Origin: CAZGSG01 sp964528095
Lineage (GTDB): Bacteria; Bacteroidota; Bacteroidia; Chitinophagales; Chitinophagaceae
Assembly: GCA_964528095.1 (NCBI GenBank)
Contig: CAZGSG010000047.1
Coordinates: 1-26,554, forward strand
Length of the DNA stretch: 26,554 nt
Reading direction: 5' to 3'
Under the pieces are notes generated by a model. It was not told the origin of the DNA. It saw nothing but the letters and a program-made list of their open reading frames with translations, and ran no database searches. The position numbers were made by a program, and so were the translations under genes. This document shows, in pieces, positions 1-8,324 of this stretch. Position 1 is the first letter of the stretch, and every line of letters begins with the position of its first letter.

Positions 1-686
1 TTTACTGGCAGTTTTATATTACTAAAAACTCTTACCTGCTTTTTTCTTCCGCGTTATTTGGAATTGTCTGGTATTTCGTGCGGGCCGCACAATATTATAC
101 TATCAGGAGTACAGAACTACTTTCCAGGGCCCGTTCCACAGAACTCGGTTTTTTACAGGAACAAATGAGTCCTCATTTTCTTTTTAATTCCTTAAACAAT
201 TGCTACGGGCTGTTATATGAACAGTCTCCGAAAGCCTTAGTATACATACGATCTCTTTCAAATCTGATGAAATACAGTTATCGTGATTTCCGATCGATAA
301 TACCGGTACAGGAAGAGTTGGAGTATATCCGCGAGTACATATCCATGCAGCAATTGCGCTACGAACAGGATCTACAGATACGATGGGAAACAAGGGGTGC
401 GCTGGAGAAAATAGAAATCCAGCCCTTATTGCTTATTCCATTTATAGAGAACGCATTTAAACACGGCGATATAAAGACCGGAGGACTGGATATTTATTGT
501 AGCACGGACGGGCGGACCCTTCTCTTTCGTTGCCTGAACTACAAAGGAACAAAAAAAACAAATAAGAGTGGTATTGGTCTAAGTAATGTACAGAGGCGGC
601 TGGAGTTATTGTACCCCGGAGAACACCAATTGCTGATCCTGGACGAACTAAATAAATTTGAAATTAAATTGACTGTAGATGTATAA
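1..686 (+). CDS. LytS-type sensor histidine kinase, 5' end outside window
   Basis: This is the membrane sensor kinase of a LytTR two-component system. The frame is open from nt 3, so the gene starts to the left of the window; the GTG at 78 lies inside it. The visible 227 residues begin with one membrane helix (about residues 8-24). Then come a His_kinase-type (PF06580) motif PHFLFNSLNN with the phospho-accepting His near residue 58, an N-box PFIENAFKHGD with Asn near 150, and a C-terminal glycine loop GIGLSNVQRRL near 190. The ATP-binding part therefore looks intact. The stop overlaps the next gene by 8 bases, which indicates an operon and probable translational coupling. The N-terminal sensor region cannot be seen. 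The family call is firm; the signal is unknown. Confidence 0.9.
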   Translation, partial: YWQFYITKNSYLLFSSALFGIVWYFVRAAQYYTIRSTELLSRARSTELGFLQEQMSPHFLFNSLNNCYGLLYEQSPKALVYIRSLSNLMKYSYRDFRSIIPVQEELEYIREYISMQQLRYEQDLQIRWETRGALEKIEIQPLLLIPFIENAFKHGDIKTGGLDIYCSTDGRTLLFRCLNYKGTKKTNKSGIGLSNVQRRLELLYPGEHQLLILDELNKFEIKLTVDV

Positions 687-1278
687 CAACAAGATAAAGG
701 GTGCATATATCCCTTTTTTAACAGGCTATCTTCTTTTTTATATCCTCATGCGGTTTTCTTTTTCTATGCAAACGGGTTCGTCAAATGAAGTACCGGGGGG
801 CTGGCTATTGACAGGAATACTGGGACTGGGCCATGCCTTTTTTCCTTACTACATTCTTCAGCGATATTATCCATCTCCATCTTTAATACGGATACTATTA
901 AAGCTTACGCTTTCAGTTGCGCTACCGTTTTTAATCCATCTATTGATAGCACAGCTTCTATTCTCTTTATCTTTTAACCAGTTTATTGACACTTCCTATC
1001 AATTGCTGGTTACACTTTCTTTTTACGGGATTGGATTTTATTTTATCAGGTATAGTCATCTTAAAAAAGTACAGGCTAATGAATCGGAGATCAGGGAAAA
1101 AGAAAACATGATGGCCTTGTACCGGCATGTATTCGCCCAAGAACAGGTACTCGATCAATTGGAAAAAATCGAAGCGCTGGTAAAAAATAATCCATCCGCC
1201 GCACTTAACCAGATTGAGCAATTCAGCGATGAATTGCAGCAAATGATCTATTCCATAAACAAATCGAAGAATGAGTAA
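679..1278 (+). CDS. Four-TM protein with kinase-like dimerisation remnant, no catalytic domain
   Basis: This is a 199-residue membrane protein lying between a LytS kinase gene and its LytTR regulator gene, overlapping each by 8 bases. Four likely membrane helices lie at about 11-29, 42-60, 70-97 and 107-123. A charged helical tail follows (128-199). The tail segment NPSAALNQIEQFSDELQQMIY (171-191) resembles in spacing and pattern the kinase helix SPKALVYIRSLSNLMKYSYRD of the upstream gene. However, the preceding PHFLFNSLN motif is replaced by RHVFAQEQVL, and no ATP-binding domain follows. I read it as a sensor-kinase paralogue that has lost autophosphorylation, possibly a partner or modulator of the neighbouring kinase. 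The kinase ancestry is inference; the membrane topology and operon position are visible. Confidence 0.8.
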   Translation: MYNNKIKGAYIPFLTGYLLFYILMRFSFSMQTGSSNEVPGGWLLTGILGLGHAFFPYYILQRYYPSPSLIRILLKLTLSVALPFLIHLLIAQLLFSLSFNQFIDTSYQLLVTLSFYGIGFYFIRYSHLKKVQANESEIREKENMMALYRHVFAQEQVLDQLEKIEALVKNNPSAALNQIEQFSDELQQMIYSINKSKNE

Positions 1279-1963
1279 ACTACTACGTTGCCTGGTTTTA
1301 GACGATGAGCCGGTTGCCACCCGTTTGTTAGCAAAGTATATTCAACAAACACCCGGGCTTACTTTAGTTTGTCATACCACCGAAGTGGATGAAGCGATCG
1401 CTGTTATCCAAAAAGAAGAAATTGACCTCGTGTTCCTCGATATACAAATGCCGGAAATGAACGGCCTGGAATTTATGGACCTCTGTAAGGACGACAGCGC
1501 GGTCATTCTCACAACTGCCTTCCGGGATTTTGCCGTGGAAGGTTTCGAAAAAGACGCTGTTGATTATTTACTAAAACCTGTTACCTATGAGCGATTCAGG
1601 ACTGCGGTAAAAAAGGCCAAAAAAAGAATGAATAACCCCAGGGTCGCTGCGGATTACCTGCTTGTAAAATCAGGTTTCCGAATACAACGAATCAACCATG
1701 ATTCGATTTTATATATTGAAGCACTACGCGATTATATAACTTTTCATACCCAAGAAGGTAAGATTATCGCATCCGAGAGCCTGGCTGCTATGGAGATCCG
1801 GCTACCAAAAGAGCAATTCACCCGTATACACCGCTCCTTCATTATTAATAAAGCCAGGGTATCATTCTGGGAAAAGTGGAATGTCAGCATCAACAATATC
1901 CTGTTACCGATCGGGGATACATACAGGGAAAAAATATCAACTGAATTAAGATCCGGGGTATAG
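1271..1963 (+). CDS. LytTR-family response regulator
   Basis: This is a DNA-binding response regulator of the AlgR/LytR type, 230 residues and full length. The receiver domain (about 3-120) has the acidic pair D11-D12, the phospho-acceptor D57 in VFLDIQMPEMNG, T81/T82, and the conserved lysine K102 in LLKP. The LytTR domain covers about 133-228, with the typical ILYIEALRDYITFHT strand region and the FTRIHRSFIINKARV segment. It is the last gene of the three-gene cassette and overlaps the preceding gene by 8 bases, so it is most likely phosphorylated by the LytS-type kinase at the left edge. No strong terminator is visible after the stop. The targets are unknown. Confidence 0.93.
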   Translation: MSKLLRCLVLDDEPVATRLLAKYIQQTPGLTLVCHTTEVDEAIAVIQKEEIDLVFLDIQMPEMNGLEFMDLCKDDSAVILTTAFRDFAVEGFEKDAVDYLLKPVTYERFRTAVKKAKKRMNNPRVAADYLLVKSGFRIQRINHDSILYIEALRDYITFHTQEGKIIASESLAAMEIRLPKEQFTRIHRSFIINKARVSFWEKWNVSINNILLPIGDTYREKISTELRSGV

Positions 1964-2155
1964 CTGGTCATATCTTCTTTCCTTGCAACAAACAAAGAGA
2001 ATAATATCGACCGGCTGACTACGCTTCGCGAACAACCTCGCTTTGATTTGTTCAATACATATCTAACGTTTTCAATAATAGCATGAATAGATCATAGCGA
2101 CTTGTATGAATGTACCAAAGTGTTACCCGCTTCTTCCTGTTGGCAATCTTCACTG

Positions 2156-2182
2156 AAAAAAAATATTGTTCCCTGTAACAAT
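2156..2182 (-). terminator. Weak intrinsic terminator after the S41 protease gene
   Basis: Read on the minus strand, a 6-bp stem (ATTGTT / AACAAT, 6-base loop) is followed by an A and then eight Ts (the run of As at 2156-2163 on the plus strand). It lies about 34 bases after the stop of the minus-strand protease gene. The stem is short and A/T-rich, so the call is tentative. Confidence 0.4.
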
Positions 2183-2215
2183 TCAAAACTTAGAATGGCC
2201 CGGCCCCGCTGGACT

Positions 2216-3598
2216 TTATTTCAGCTTTGTCTTTAGATATTCCAGCGCTTTTTCCAGCACAGGGTCTTTCTTTTGCAAATAATCCTGCAACGTGGGTTTT
2301 ACCTCAACATCGGGTTTGATGCCATAACCAACAAATTGTCTTCCGTCGGGATAAGCATCCTGTTTGGTGCAGATCCGTGCAGAACCCCCACCAGGCATAT
2401 CAAACATAAAGGGCTGGCCGGTACTGCCGAAAGAATTTTCACCCATTTTAATCATATGTTTTTGATTATCGGCGTAGATCAGGAAATCCTCTGCCGCTGA
2501 AGCTGTATTGTGGCCTAGCAGGATGACAGTAGGCACAATGATGCGTTTTTCTTTCAGTAGATTCTTTTTAGGAGCATATTCAAAATCATAATAAGACAGA
2601 TCAAGATAGTTAAGCAGTGATTTTCTCGACCACTCATCACGGGCGGTGTCCTTTGCTTCAGCAAATTTTCCCCAGGCCTTAAAAGATGGAATATGCAGGC
2701 GGCTCCTGTTTTTTGAGCCGTATAATAAGGTATCTGCTGTAAGGTATTTTAATATCTCTGTTCCGACCGTGGTGCTTCCACCACCATTATACCGAAGATC
2801 GATAACCATGGCTTTTGCCTTATAAAGCTCCGGCAGTTTATTCCAGAATAAGGTATCGATCTTTTCATTATCAAAAGAATTCAGGCTTACATAAGCTACC
2901 TGGTTATTCTGGTACCATTTGAGATCCATTAGTTCTTTCTGTGGTTCAAATGCCGGAAATACGGCTTCTTCCGCGGTCCTTGTATGGGTCAGATTGAGAG
3001 AAACCACTTCTCCTTTTGGTTTTTTTATTTTAATAGAAAAACTTTGTCCTGTTAGCCCCTGCAGCAAACGGGAATAGCTGATGTCCTTCAGTACATAATC
3101 CGTAGATGAAGAAATATAAGGCGCTACATTTTCCGCAATATATTTTTCTGTAGGGAGGCCATTTACTTCTACCACTTCGCTGCCAAACGGTATCTCATCT
3201 TTTTTGCTGGCGTTTGTGCGCACTATAATCGCTTTGCCATCTATATTTTCAATAAAAAACCGGTAGTCGCCAAACATGGTGGTCATTATCTGCGATTCTA
3301 CACCCTGGGGGAAGTAAATATTGGTATGACCATCTTTCAGCATTGCGCAAAATCGTTGCAGTTCGCGATAATAAACATAATCATTGGGGGTAGCAGGAAC
3401 AGAGCCGATCAGGGATCTATAAACACTGTCCCAGGCTTTCCGGTCCACTTTGCTGAGGTAAACAAAATTATAGTTCACCTCCTGCCAGAATTTTGATAAT
3501 CCATAGATCTTATCCACCGGGGAAAGCGTATTGGGTAGTTGAGCTTTTGCAACAAAACAAATACAGGCCGCAAAAAAGGGAAGAAGGAGTTTTTTCAT
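2216..3598 (-). CDS. Secreted S41-family (tail-specific/tricorn-like) peptidase
   Basis: This is a serine protease of peptidase family S41, exported from the cytoplasm. The start is taken at the ATG at 3598 (460 residues), because it opens directly with a signal peptide MKKLLLPFFAACICFVAKA, cleaved before Gln20. An in-frame TTG at 3625 would only add nine residues in front of it. Visible family landmarks are LKDGHTNIYFP near residue 90, a PDZ-like VEVNGLPTEKYI, VIDLRYNGGGST near 270, and GHNTASAAEDF with the expected nucleophile Ser near 367. The Lys seen in CtpA-type enzymes (GKG) appears as GENSFGSTGQ here, so a tricorn/IRBP-like catalytic arrangement using the His of DGHT is more likely. 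The gene stands alone. The substrate is unknown. Confidence 0.88.
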   Translation of the reverse strand: MKKLLLPFFAACICFVAKAQLPNTLSPVDKIYGLSKFWQEVNYNFVYLSKVDRKAWDSVYRSLIGSVPATPNDYVYYRELQRFCAMLKDGHTNIYFPQGVESQIMTTMFGDYRFFIENIDGKAIIVRTNASKKDEIPFGSEVVEVNGLPTEKYIAENVAPYISSSTDYVLKDISYSRLLQGLTGQSFSIKIKKPKGEVVSLNLTHTRTAEEAVFPAFEPQKELMDLKWYQNNQVAYVSLNSFDNEKIDTLFWNKLPELYKAKAMVIDLRYNGGGSTTVGTEILKYLTADTLLYGSKNRSRLHIPSFKAWGKFAEAKDTARDEWSRKSLLNYLDLSYYDFEYAPKKNLLKEKRIIVPTVILLGHNTASAAEDFLIYADNQKHMIKMGENSFGSTGQPFMFDMPGGGSARICTKQDAYPDGRQFVGYGIKPDVEVKPTLQDYLQKKDPVLEKALEYLKTKLK

Positions 3599-3777
3599 AG
3601 TTGTTTGATGATAGTTAGCTTTCAAGCTTCAAATTTTAGCAAAAAAACAAAAGAAACCAAGATTATTTTATTTTGCCTGTTGAGTTTCGCGTTTCTACGA
3701 CCGGCAATAGTTCTCTCTCTATACGAGCCGGAGCAACTATTTGTTACAAAAGGATGAAATTAGCAACTGATTGAAAT

Positions 3778-4230
3778 TTGATTTATCTTAAAACTTCATT
3801 GCAACTCACTACTGACATATACCAGCGTATTACCACGGCCAAGATCTTTATTGATAAAAATTATCATGAGCCGATTGACCTCGATCAAATAGCGAGGCAG
3901 GCATTTTTGTCAAGATTTTATTTTCACCGCCTTTTCACCCGTATTTATAAAAAAACTCCTCACCAGTATGTAACGCAGATCCGGCTGGAAGCAGCAAAGG
4001 TATTGCTGGCAAAAGAAGGTATCAGCATTACGGATGTCTGCAATATGGTTGGTTTTGAAAGTCCCGGTTCGTTTAGTTCATTATTCAGCAGGCAAAGTGG
4101 CTATTCGCCCCAATACTACCGGAATATTGCCTGGCTTAAAAAGAAACTGGCCAAAGAACAACCCAAACGATTTGTGCCGCATTGTTTTATTGAGCAATAC
4201 AAGCTTGGGGAGTCGGCAAAAAAAGCCTGA
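3778..4230 (+). CDS. Small AraC-family regulator, DNA-binding domain only
   Basis: This 150-residue protein consists almost entirely of an AraC/XylS DNA-binding domain. The first helix-turn-helix is around IDLDQIARQAFLSRFYFHRLF (about 32-53) and the second around ISITDVCNMVGFESPGSFSSLF. A short tail, RFVPHCFIEQY, is typical in style of Bacteroidota AraC proteins found beside VOC genes. No effector domain is present. The start is uncertain: the frame offers only TTG (3778 or 3799), while an in-frame ATG at 3754 is separated from it by a TGA at 3772. It probably controls the following VOC/VOC/DUF1801 genes, inferred from position and shared orientation. Confidence 0.8.
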   Translation: MIYLKTSLQLTTDIYQRITTAKIFIDKNYHEPIDLDQIARQAFLSRFYFHRLFTRIYKKTPHQYVTQIRLEAAKVLLAKEGISITDVCNMVGFESPGSFSSLFSRQSGYSPQYYRNIAWLKKKLAKEQPKRFVPHCFIEQYKLGESAKKA

Positions 4231-4291
4231 TCAGAAAATCCTGTTTTATCTAAAGGTTTGATAGAAGTCCGACCGGTTTAATAACAAAAGC

Positions 4292-4337
4292 AAGATTGAA
4301 GAAGACATTTTTTTTAGCAGCCCTTATCTTCAATTTT
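4292..4337 (+). other. Imperfect hairpin ahead of the first VOC gene
   Basis: An 11-pair inverted repeat (AAGATTGAAGA at 4292-4302 against TCTTCAATTTT at 4327-4337, one G-U pair, 24-base loop) ends 11 bases before the VOC start codon. It could be a leader structure or a weak terminator of the AraC gene. It is A/T-rich and may be chance. Confidence 0.25.
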
Positions 4338-4348
4338 AAATCAATGTT

Positions 4349-4792
4349 ATGGTAACAAAATTCTCCCACACCACGCTTTTTGTGCTGGACCAGGAAAAAG
4401 CTTATGATTTTTATGTTAATATCCTCGGTTTTAAAGTAAACACCGATGCCCTCATGGAAAACGGGTATCGCTGGCTTACGGTTAATCCACCTGAGCAACC
4501 GGACCTCGAAGTTGTGCTGATGGAAGTATTGCATGAGAGTATGATCAAATCAGCCGCTTCGCCTGAAGGACTTGATGAAGAAAGCCGGAATGCGTTCAGG
4601 GTATTACTCGAAAAAGGGATAATGGGCGCGGGAGTCATGCATACCAATGATTGCCGTGCCGCATATGAAGAACTGAAAGCAAAAGGCGTTCAATTCAAAG
4701 GTGAACCTAAAGAACAGTTCTACGGCATAGAGGCAGTCATGTTTGATGGTTGTGGCAACTGGTTCAGCCTGACGGAACCTAAAGAAATGTAA
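4349..4792 (+). CDS. VOC (glyoxalase/bleomycin-resistance) family protein
   Basis: This 147-residue protein has the two beta-alpha-beta-beta-beta modules of the vicinal oxygen chelate fold. Candidate metal ligands are His7 (FSHTTLFVLD), a Glu in PDLEVVLMEVL, His in GVMHTND, and the Glu near the C-terminus in WFSLTEP. The segment YDFYVNILGFKV is the usual N-terminal module signature. It is the first of two VOC genes in a row, 21 bases ahead of the second, behind an AraC regulator. Possible roles are dioxygenase, lyase or drug binding. The sequence alone does not choose among them. Confidence 0.88.
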   Translation: MVTKFSHTTLFVLDQEKAYDFYVNILGFKVNTDALMENGYRWLTVNPPEQPDLEVVLMEVLHESMIKSAASPEGLDEESRNAFRVLLEKGIMGAGVMHTNDCRAAYEELKAKGVQFKGEPKEQFYGIEAVMFDGCGNWFSLTEPKEM

Positions 4793-4813
4793 ACCGCTGA
4801 AAAATTTATTAAA

Positions 4814-5197
4814 ATGAAAAATAAACTCACGCATTTTGCCATTCATATTGACGATATTGAGCGGGCAAAAAATTTCTATGGGGAAGTGTTCGATTGGGGG
4901 TTTTCATCGTATGGCCCCGCGGACTTTTTACAGATCAAAGCAGATAAGACGGCAGAGGGAGAACTGATCGGAGCTTTACAGTCCAGGAAATATTCCCCGC
5001 TGAAGGAGAAGATCATTGGACTGGAGTGTACGATCACCGTGGAGAATGTAGACGAAATAATTCAACGGGTAGAAAAAAACGGAGGGCAGGTATTGATGCC
5101 CAAAACAGCCATTCCCTATGTGGGATGGATCACAAAAGTGTTGGACACAGAGGGCAATCTTATCTGCGCCATGCAATCAGACCCCGGAGCAAAATAA
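4814..5197 (+). CDS. Second VOC family protein
   Basis: This 127-residue VOC-fold protein differs from its upstream neighbour and is closer in style to the short glyoxalase-like proteins beginning THFAIHIDDIERAKNFYGEVFDW. The C-terminal module ends with PYVGWITKVLDTEGNLICAMQSD, which has no clear Glu at the usual last metal position, so metal binding is uncertain. It lies 21 bases after the first VOC gene and 3 bases before the DUF1801 gene, so the three are very probably one transcript. The substrate is unknown. Confidence 0.87.
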   Translation: MKNKLTHFAIHIDDIERAKNFYGEVFDWGFSSYGPADFLQIKADKTAEGELIGALQSRKYSPLKEKIIGLECTITVENVDEIIQRVEKNGGQVLMPKTAIPYVGWITKVLDTEGNLICAMQSDPGAK

Positions 5198-5200
5198 ACT

Positions 5201-5647
5201 ATGGCCAATAAAACACGCGCTGTACATCCTGATTTTCTTTTCCTTTTGGAACTGAAGGAAAAAGAACTGATCACCCTCTTTAAAGACCTGAGAGATTATA
5301 TACTCGAAACACATCCTGGTAGCAATGAATTGCTCTACCATACCCATGCATTGACAGCCGTATTTTCCATATCAGAAAAATTATCCGACGCGTTTTGTAT
5401 GATCCCGATTTATACCAACCATTTGAATTTAGGTTTTAATAAAGGTACGTTGATCAGCGATCCATATAAATTGTTGACGGGAACAGGAAATTTAATACGG
5501 CATATACCTGTTATTACAACAACAGATTATAGAAATAAAAAAGTAAGGGACCTGATAAAAGCGGCTGTGGACTTTGCTATAAAAGACATGGACAAGCCAA
5601 CGAAATCAGTTGGTCAAACAATCTCAAAAATCAAACCGGCCAAATAA
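5201..5647 (+). CDS. DUF1801 domain protein
   Basis: This 148-residue cytoplasmic protein looks like the DUF1801 (YdhG-like) family. The features are a helical N-terminus with LFKDLRDYILETHPGSNELLYHTHALTAVFSI, a middle strand region FCMIPIYTNHLNLGFNKG, and a lysine-rich C-terminus. The biochemical role of the family is not established. It starts 3 bases after the second VOC gene, so coupled translation is likely. The 228 bases that follow, up to the next gene, contain no recognisable coding sequence or strong signal. Confidence 0.82.
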   Translation: MANKTRAVHPDFLFLLELKEKELITLFKDLRDYILETHPGSNELLYHTHALTAVFSISEKLSDAFCMIPIYTNHLNLGFNKGTLISDPYKLLTGTGNLIRHIPVITTTDYRNKKVRDLIKAAVDFAIKDMDKPTKSVGQTISKIKPAK

Positions 5648-5875
5648 TCGCTGGTTGCGGTTTCGTCGCATGCCCGGCCACCTGCCCGCCTATCCTGGCT
5701 CTTTCTTCCCTATACACAAGTGGGAAATCGCCGCTGAAGGAAAAACCACGCAGAGAACCGCATAAAATCTTACCTTAATACTACCTGTCAGCCAGTGATA
5801 AAAACTCAAGCTTATACCGCTTTTCCAGGGGCATGACAACATCTTTGGCGCCAATTTATAACCAGTAATTTTCTT

Positions 5876-8284
5876 ATGCTAAAAAACTACTTCATCGTTG
5901 CAGTAAGACATTTGCTAAGGCATAAGTTCTTTTCCATTATTAATATCCTTTGTCTTGCTATTGGTATTACTTTTTCGTTGATCATTGGGGTGTACGTACT
6001 AAACCAGTACCGCGTCAATTCCTTTATCAAAAATGCAGACAACCAGTACATCGTTAAGAGTAACTGGAAGGTGAAAGAAATGGGACTGGATTATACAACC
6101 CTGGGACCTCTTCCCAAAACCCTGCGGGATGAATACCCAAAACTTGTCGCGAATTATTATCGTTACAACCCCGTTACAAATGTAGTATCTGCGGGCGATA
6201 AACATTTTAAGGAAGATATCGCTATTGGAGACACCTCTTTTATTTCCATGTATGGCATGCCGGTTTTATATGGCAACAAACAACAACCATTTACAGATAA
6301 TAACTCGGCAGTGATAACCGAATCCATGGCAACAAAACTCTTTGGCAAAGAAGATGCTATTGGTAAGACCATCAGTATACTAACCACATTGAAAGGAGAA
6401 AAACAGGATTATACGATCTCTGCCGTACTAAAAGATATTCCTTATAATTCTGTCACCAATCTTATCAACACGAGCTACAATATTTTTGTTCCGACAGAAG
6501 GCAACCGTTATTACGGTGGGGGTGATCCCTCGCTGGGCTGGACAAGCGCTTACGAGATCGGCATGGTAGAGCTGCAGCCGGGCATTTCTCCAAAAGACCT
6601 GACCGGCCCCATTAAACAAACATTGGCAAAATATACGAGTGAAACATTTCAAAAAAATCTCACTGTTGAATTAGCGCCCATAAAAGACTACTATTTAAAA
6701 GAACATAATGGCGCTGCCCAAAAAATGATCCTGATCCTTTCCCTTGCTGCCTTTTTTATCCTGTTGATGGCTGTTATCAATTTTGTGAATATAAATATCG
6801 GCACTTCTTCGTACCGGCTAAAAGAGATCGGTTTGCGTAAAGTATTCGGGGGATTAAGGAAGCAATTAATACTTCAATTTATTATTGAGGCCATGTTGCT
6901 GACGGCAATTGCCGCCGTGATCTCTTTGCTGTTATATGAAGTATTGAGGCCCGTCTTCGACCAGGTACTGAATACAAAACTTGAGTCTTTTTTTAAGTTC
7001 GGGATTGGCACCACTCTTTATTTATTGGCGCTTGTTTTTGTTACTGGTTTCATATCGGGCATTTACCCGGCATTCGTGCTGAGTTCGTCGAGGGTCGTGA
7101 ATGCCGTAAAAGGAAAGATCGATACCGCAAGGGGTGGCCTGGGATTACGAAAAGCAATGCTGATCGTACAGTTTACCCTGGCTATTATTGTTTTCATAAG
7201 CGCGTTGACCGTATCCCGGCAGGTAGCCTATGTGTTTTCGAAAGACACCGGGTATAATAAAGAACAGGTACTCGTGCTTACCGCTTTCCCAAAACAATGG
7301 GATTCTGCCGGCGTTGTAAAAATGACGCATATTAAAAATGTATTATCGCAGGTGGCTGCTGTGAAAACAGTGTCTTTATCTTTTGAAATACCAGACAGGA
7401 AGCCGCCTAACAGCATCGATATGCAATTGGTAAATGGGGATGCGAAGACGGTGATGATCCCATCCATGGGCGCCGATGAGAACTATGCCCGTACATTCGG
7501 GTTGACGCTGCTTGGTGGTAACTGTTTTGCCCAAACAGGAGGTTATATTCCCGGGCAATTGGTATTAAATGAGTCTGCCGCAAAAACACTGGGCCTCACT
7601 CCCACTTCTGCTATCAACAGGCAGGTACGCGTACCGTCTTCCGGCACGATACTTACAATAGCCGGTGTGGTAAAAGACTTTAATTATTCCAGCCTGCAGG
7701 ACCTGATCGAACCGCTGGCATTTTTTCATGTAAAAGATGCTACCGCCTACAGGTATCTCTCATTGAAATTAAACACCGGCAATATCACCCAAACCCTGGC
7801 GCTTATTAAAAGTAAATGGCAGGAGCTATCGCCGGGTGCACCCTTCGAGTATAGTTTTATGGATGAAAAATTCCAATCGCTTTACCAGTCGGAGCTACAA
7901 TTGCGGAAAGCGGGCAGTATTGCTACAGTGCTTAATCTTATCATTGTTTTCCTGGGTATATTCGGTATCGTTTCCTTTACGCTGATCAAAAGAACAAAGG
8001 AGATCGCCGTACGAAAAATACTGGGCGCGGACATACGACGAATCGCATTGTTATTTATAAAAGACTATGCCTGGCTGATACTGATCGCTAATATCATAGC
8101 ATGGCCTATCGCTTATATGGCAACCAATAAATGGCTTGAAAACTATGCATACCGGGTTAGCCAGAATCTATTGCCCTATCTTGCTGTAGGGGTATTTGTT
8201 TTTGTTATCGCGTTTTCATTGATTGGATTGCAATGTTTGAAGGCGGGCCGGGTTAATCCGGTGAAATCGTTGAGGGCGGAGTGA
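5876..8284 (+). CDS. MacB/FtsX-type ABC transporter permease
   Basis: This 802-residue inner-membrane protein is built as two FtsX-type halves. One membrane helix lies at about 21-42, followed by a large periplasmic MacB_PCD-like domain (about 45-275). Three helices follow at about 281-305, 335-357 and 378-400. The second half has a helix at about 428-447, a second periplasmic domain, and three helices at about 680-703, 730-747 and 768-788. EIGLRKVFGG (first half) and EIAVRKILGA (second half) are the usual cytoplasmic coupling motifs. It starts with ATG. Such proteins work with a separate ATPase in export of peptides, lipoproteins or antimicrobials, but no ATPase gene is adjacent. Orphan permeases of this kind are common in Chitinophagaceae, and the cargo is unknown. 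Confidence 0.9.
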   Translation: MLKNYFIVAVRHLLRHKFFSIINILCLAIGITFSLIIGVYVLNQYRVNSFIKNADNQYIVKSNWKVKEMGLDYTTLGPLPKTLRDEYPKLVANYYRYNPVTNVVSAGDKHFKEDIAIGDTSFISMYGMPVLYGNKQQPFTDNNSAVITESMATKLFGKEDAIGKTISILTTLKGEKQDYTISAVLKDIPYNSVTNLINTSYNIFVPTEGNRYYGGGDPSLGWTSAYEIGMVELQPGISPKDLTGPIKQTLAKYTSETFQKNLTVELAPIKDYYLKEHNGAAQKMILILSLAAFFILLMAVINFVNINIGTSSYRLKEIGLRKVFGGLRKQLILQFIIEAMLLTAIAAVISLLLYEVLRPVFDQVLNTKLESFFKFGIGTTLYLLALVFVTGFISGIYPAFVLSSSRVVNAVKGKIDTARGGLGLRKAMLIVQFTLAIIVFISALTVSRQVAYVFSKDTGYNKEQVLVLTAFPKQWDSAGVVKMTHIKNVLSQVAAVKTVSLSFEIPDRKPPNSIDMQLVNGDAKTVMIPSMGADENYARTFGLTLLGGNCFAQTGGYIPGQLVLNESAAKTLGLTPTSAINRQVRVPSSGTILTIAGVVKDFNYSSLQDLIEPLAFFHVKDATAYRYLSLKLNTGNITQTLALIKSKWQELSPGAPFEYSFMDEKFQSLYQSELQLRKAGSIATVLNLIIVFLGIFGIVSFTLIKRTKEIAVRKILGADIRRIALLFIKDYAWLILIANIIAWPIAYMATNKWLENYAYRVSQNLLPYLAVGVFVFVIAFSLIGLQCLKAGRVNPVKSLRAE

Positions 8285-8324
8285 GGATTTCAACCTGGAC
8301 AAATGTGATTACATGAATATCGGT

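Noticed and set aside
1964..2155. Possible small gene or RNA between the LytTR gene and the protease terminator
   Set aside because: No convincing frame, cloverleaf or strong hairpin was found.
5648..5875. Possible small gene or promoter ahead of the permease
   Set aside because: No frame with a plausible start and no TAnnTTTG element at a suitable distance.
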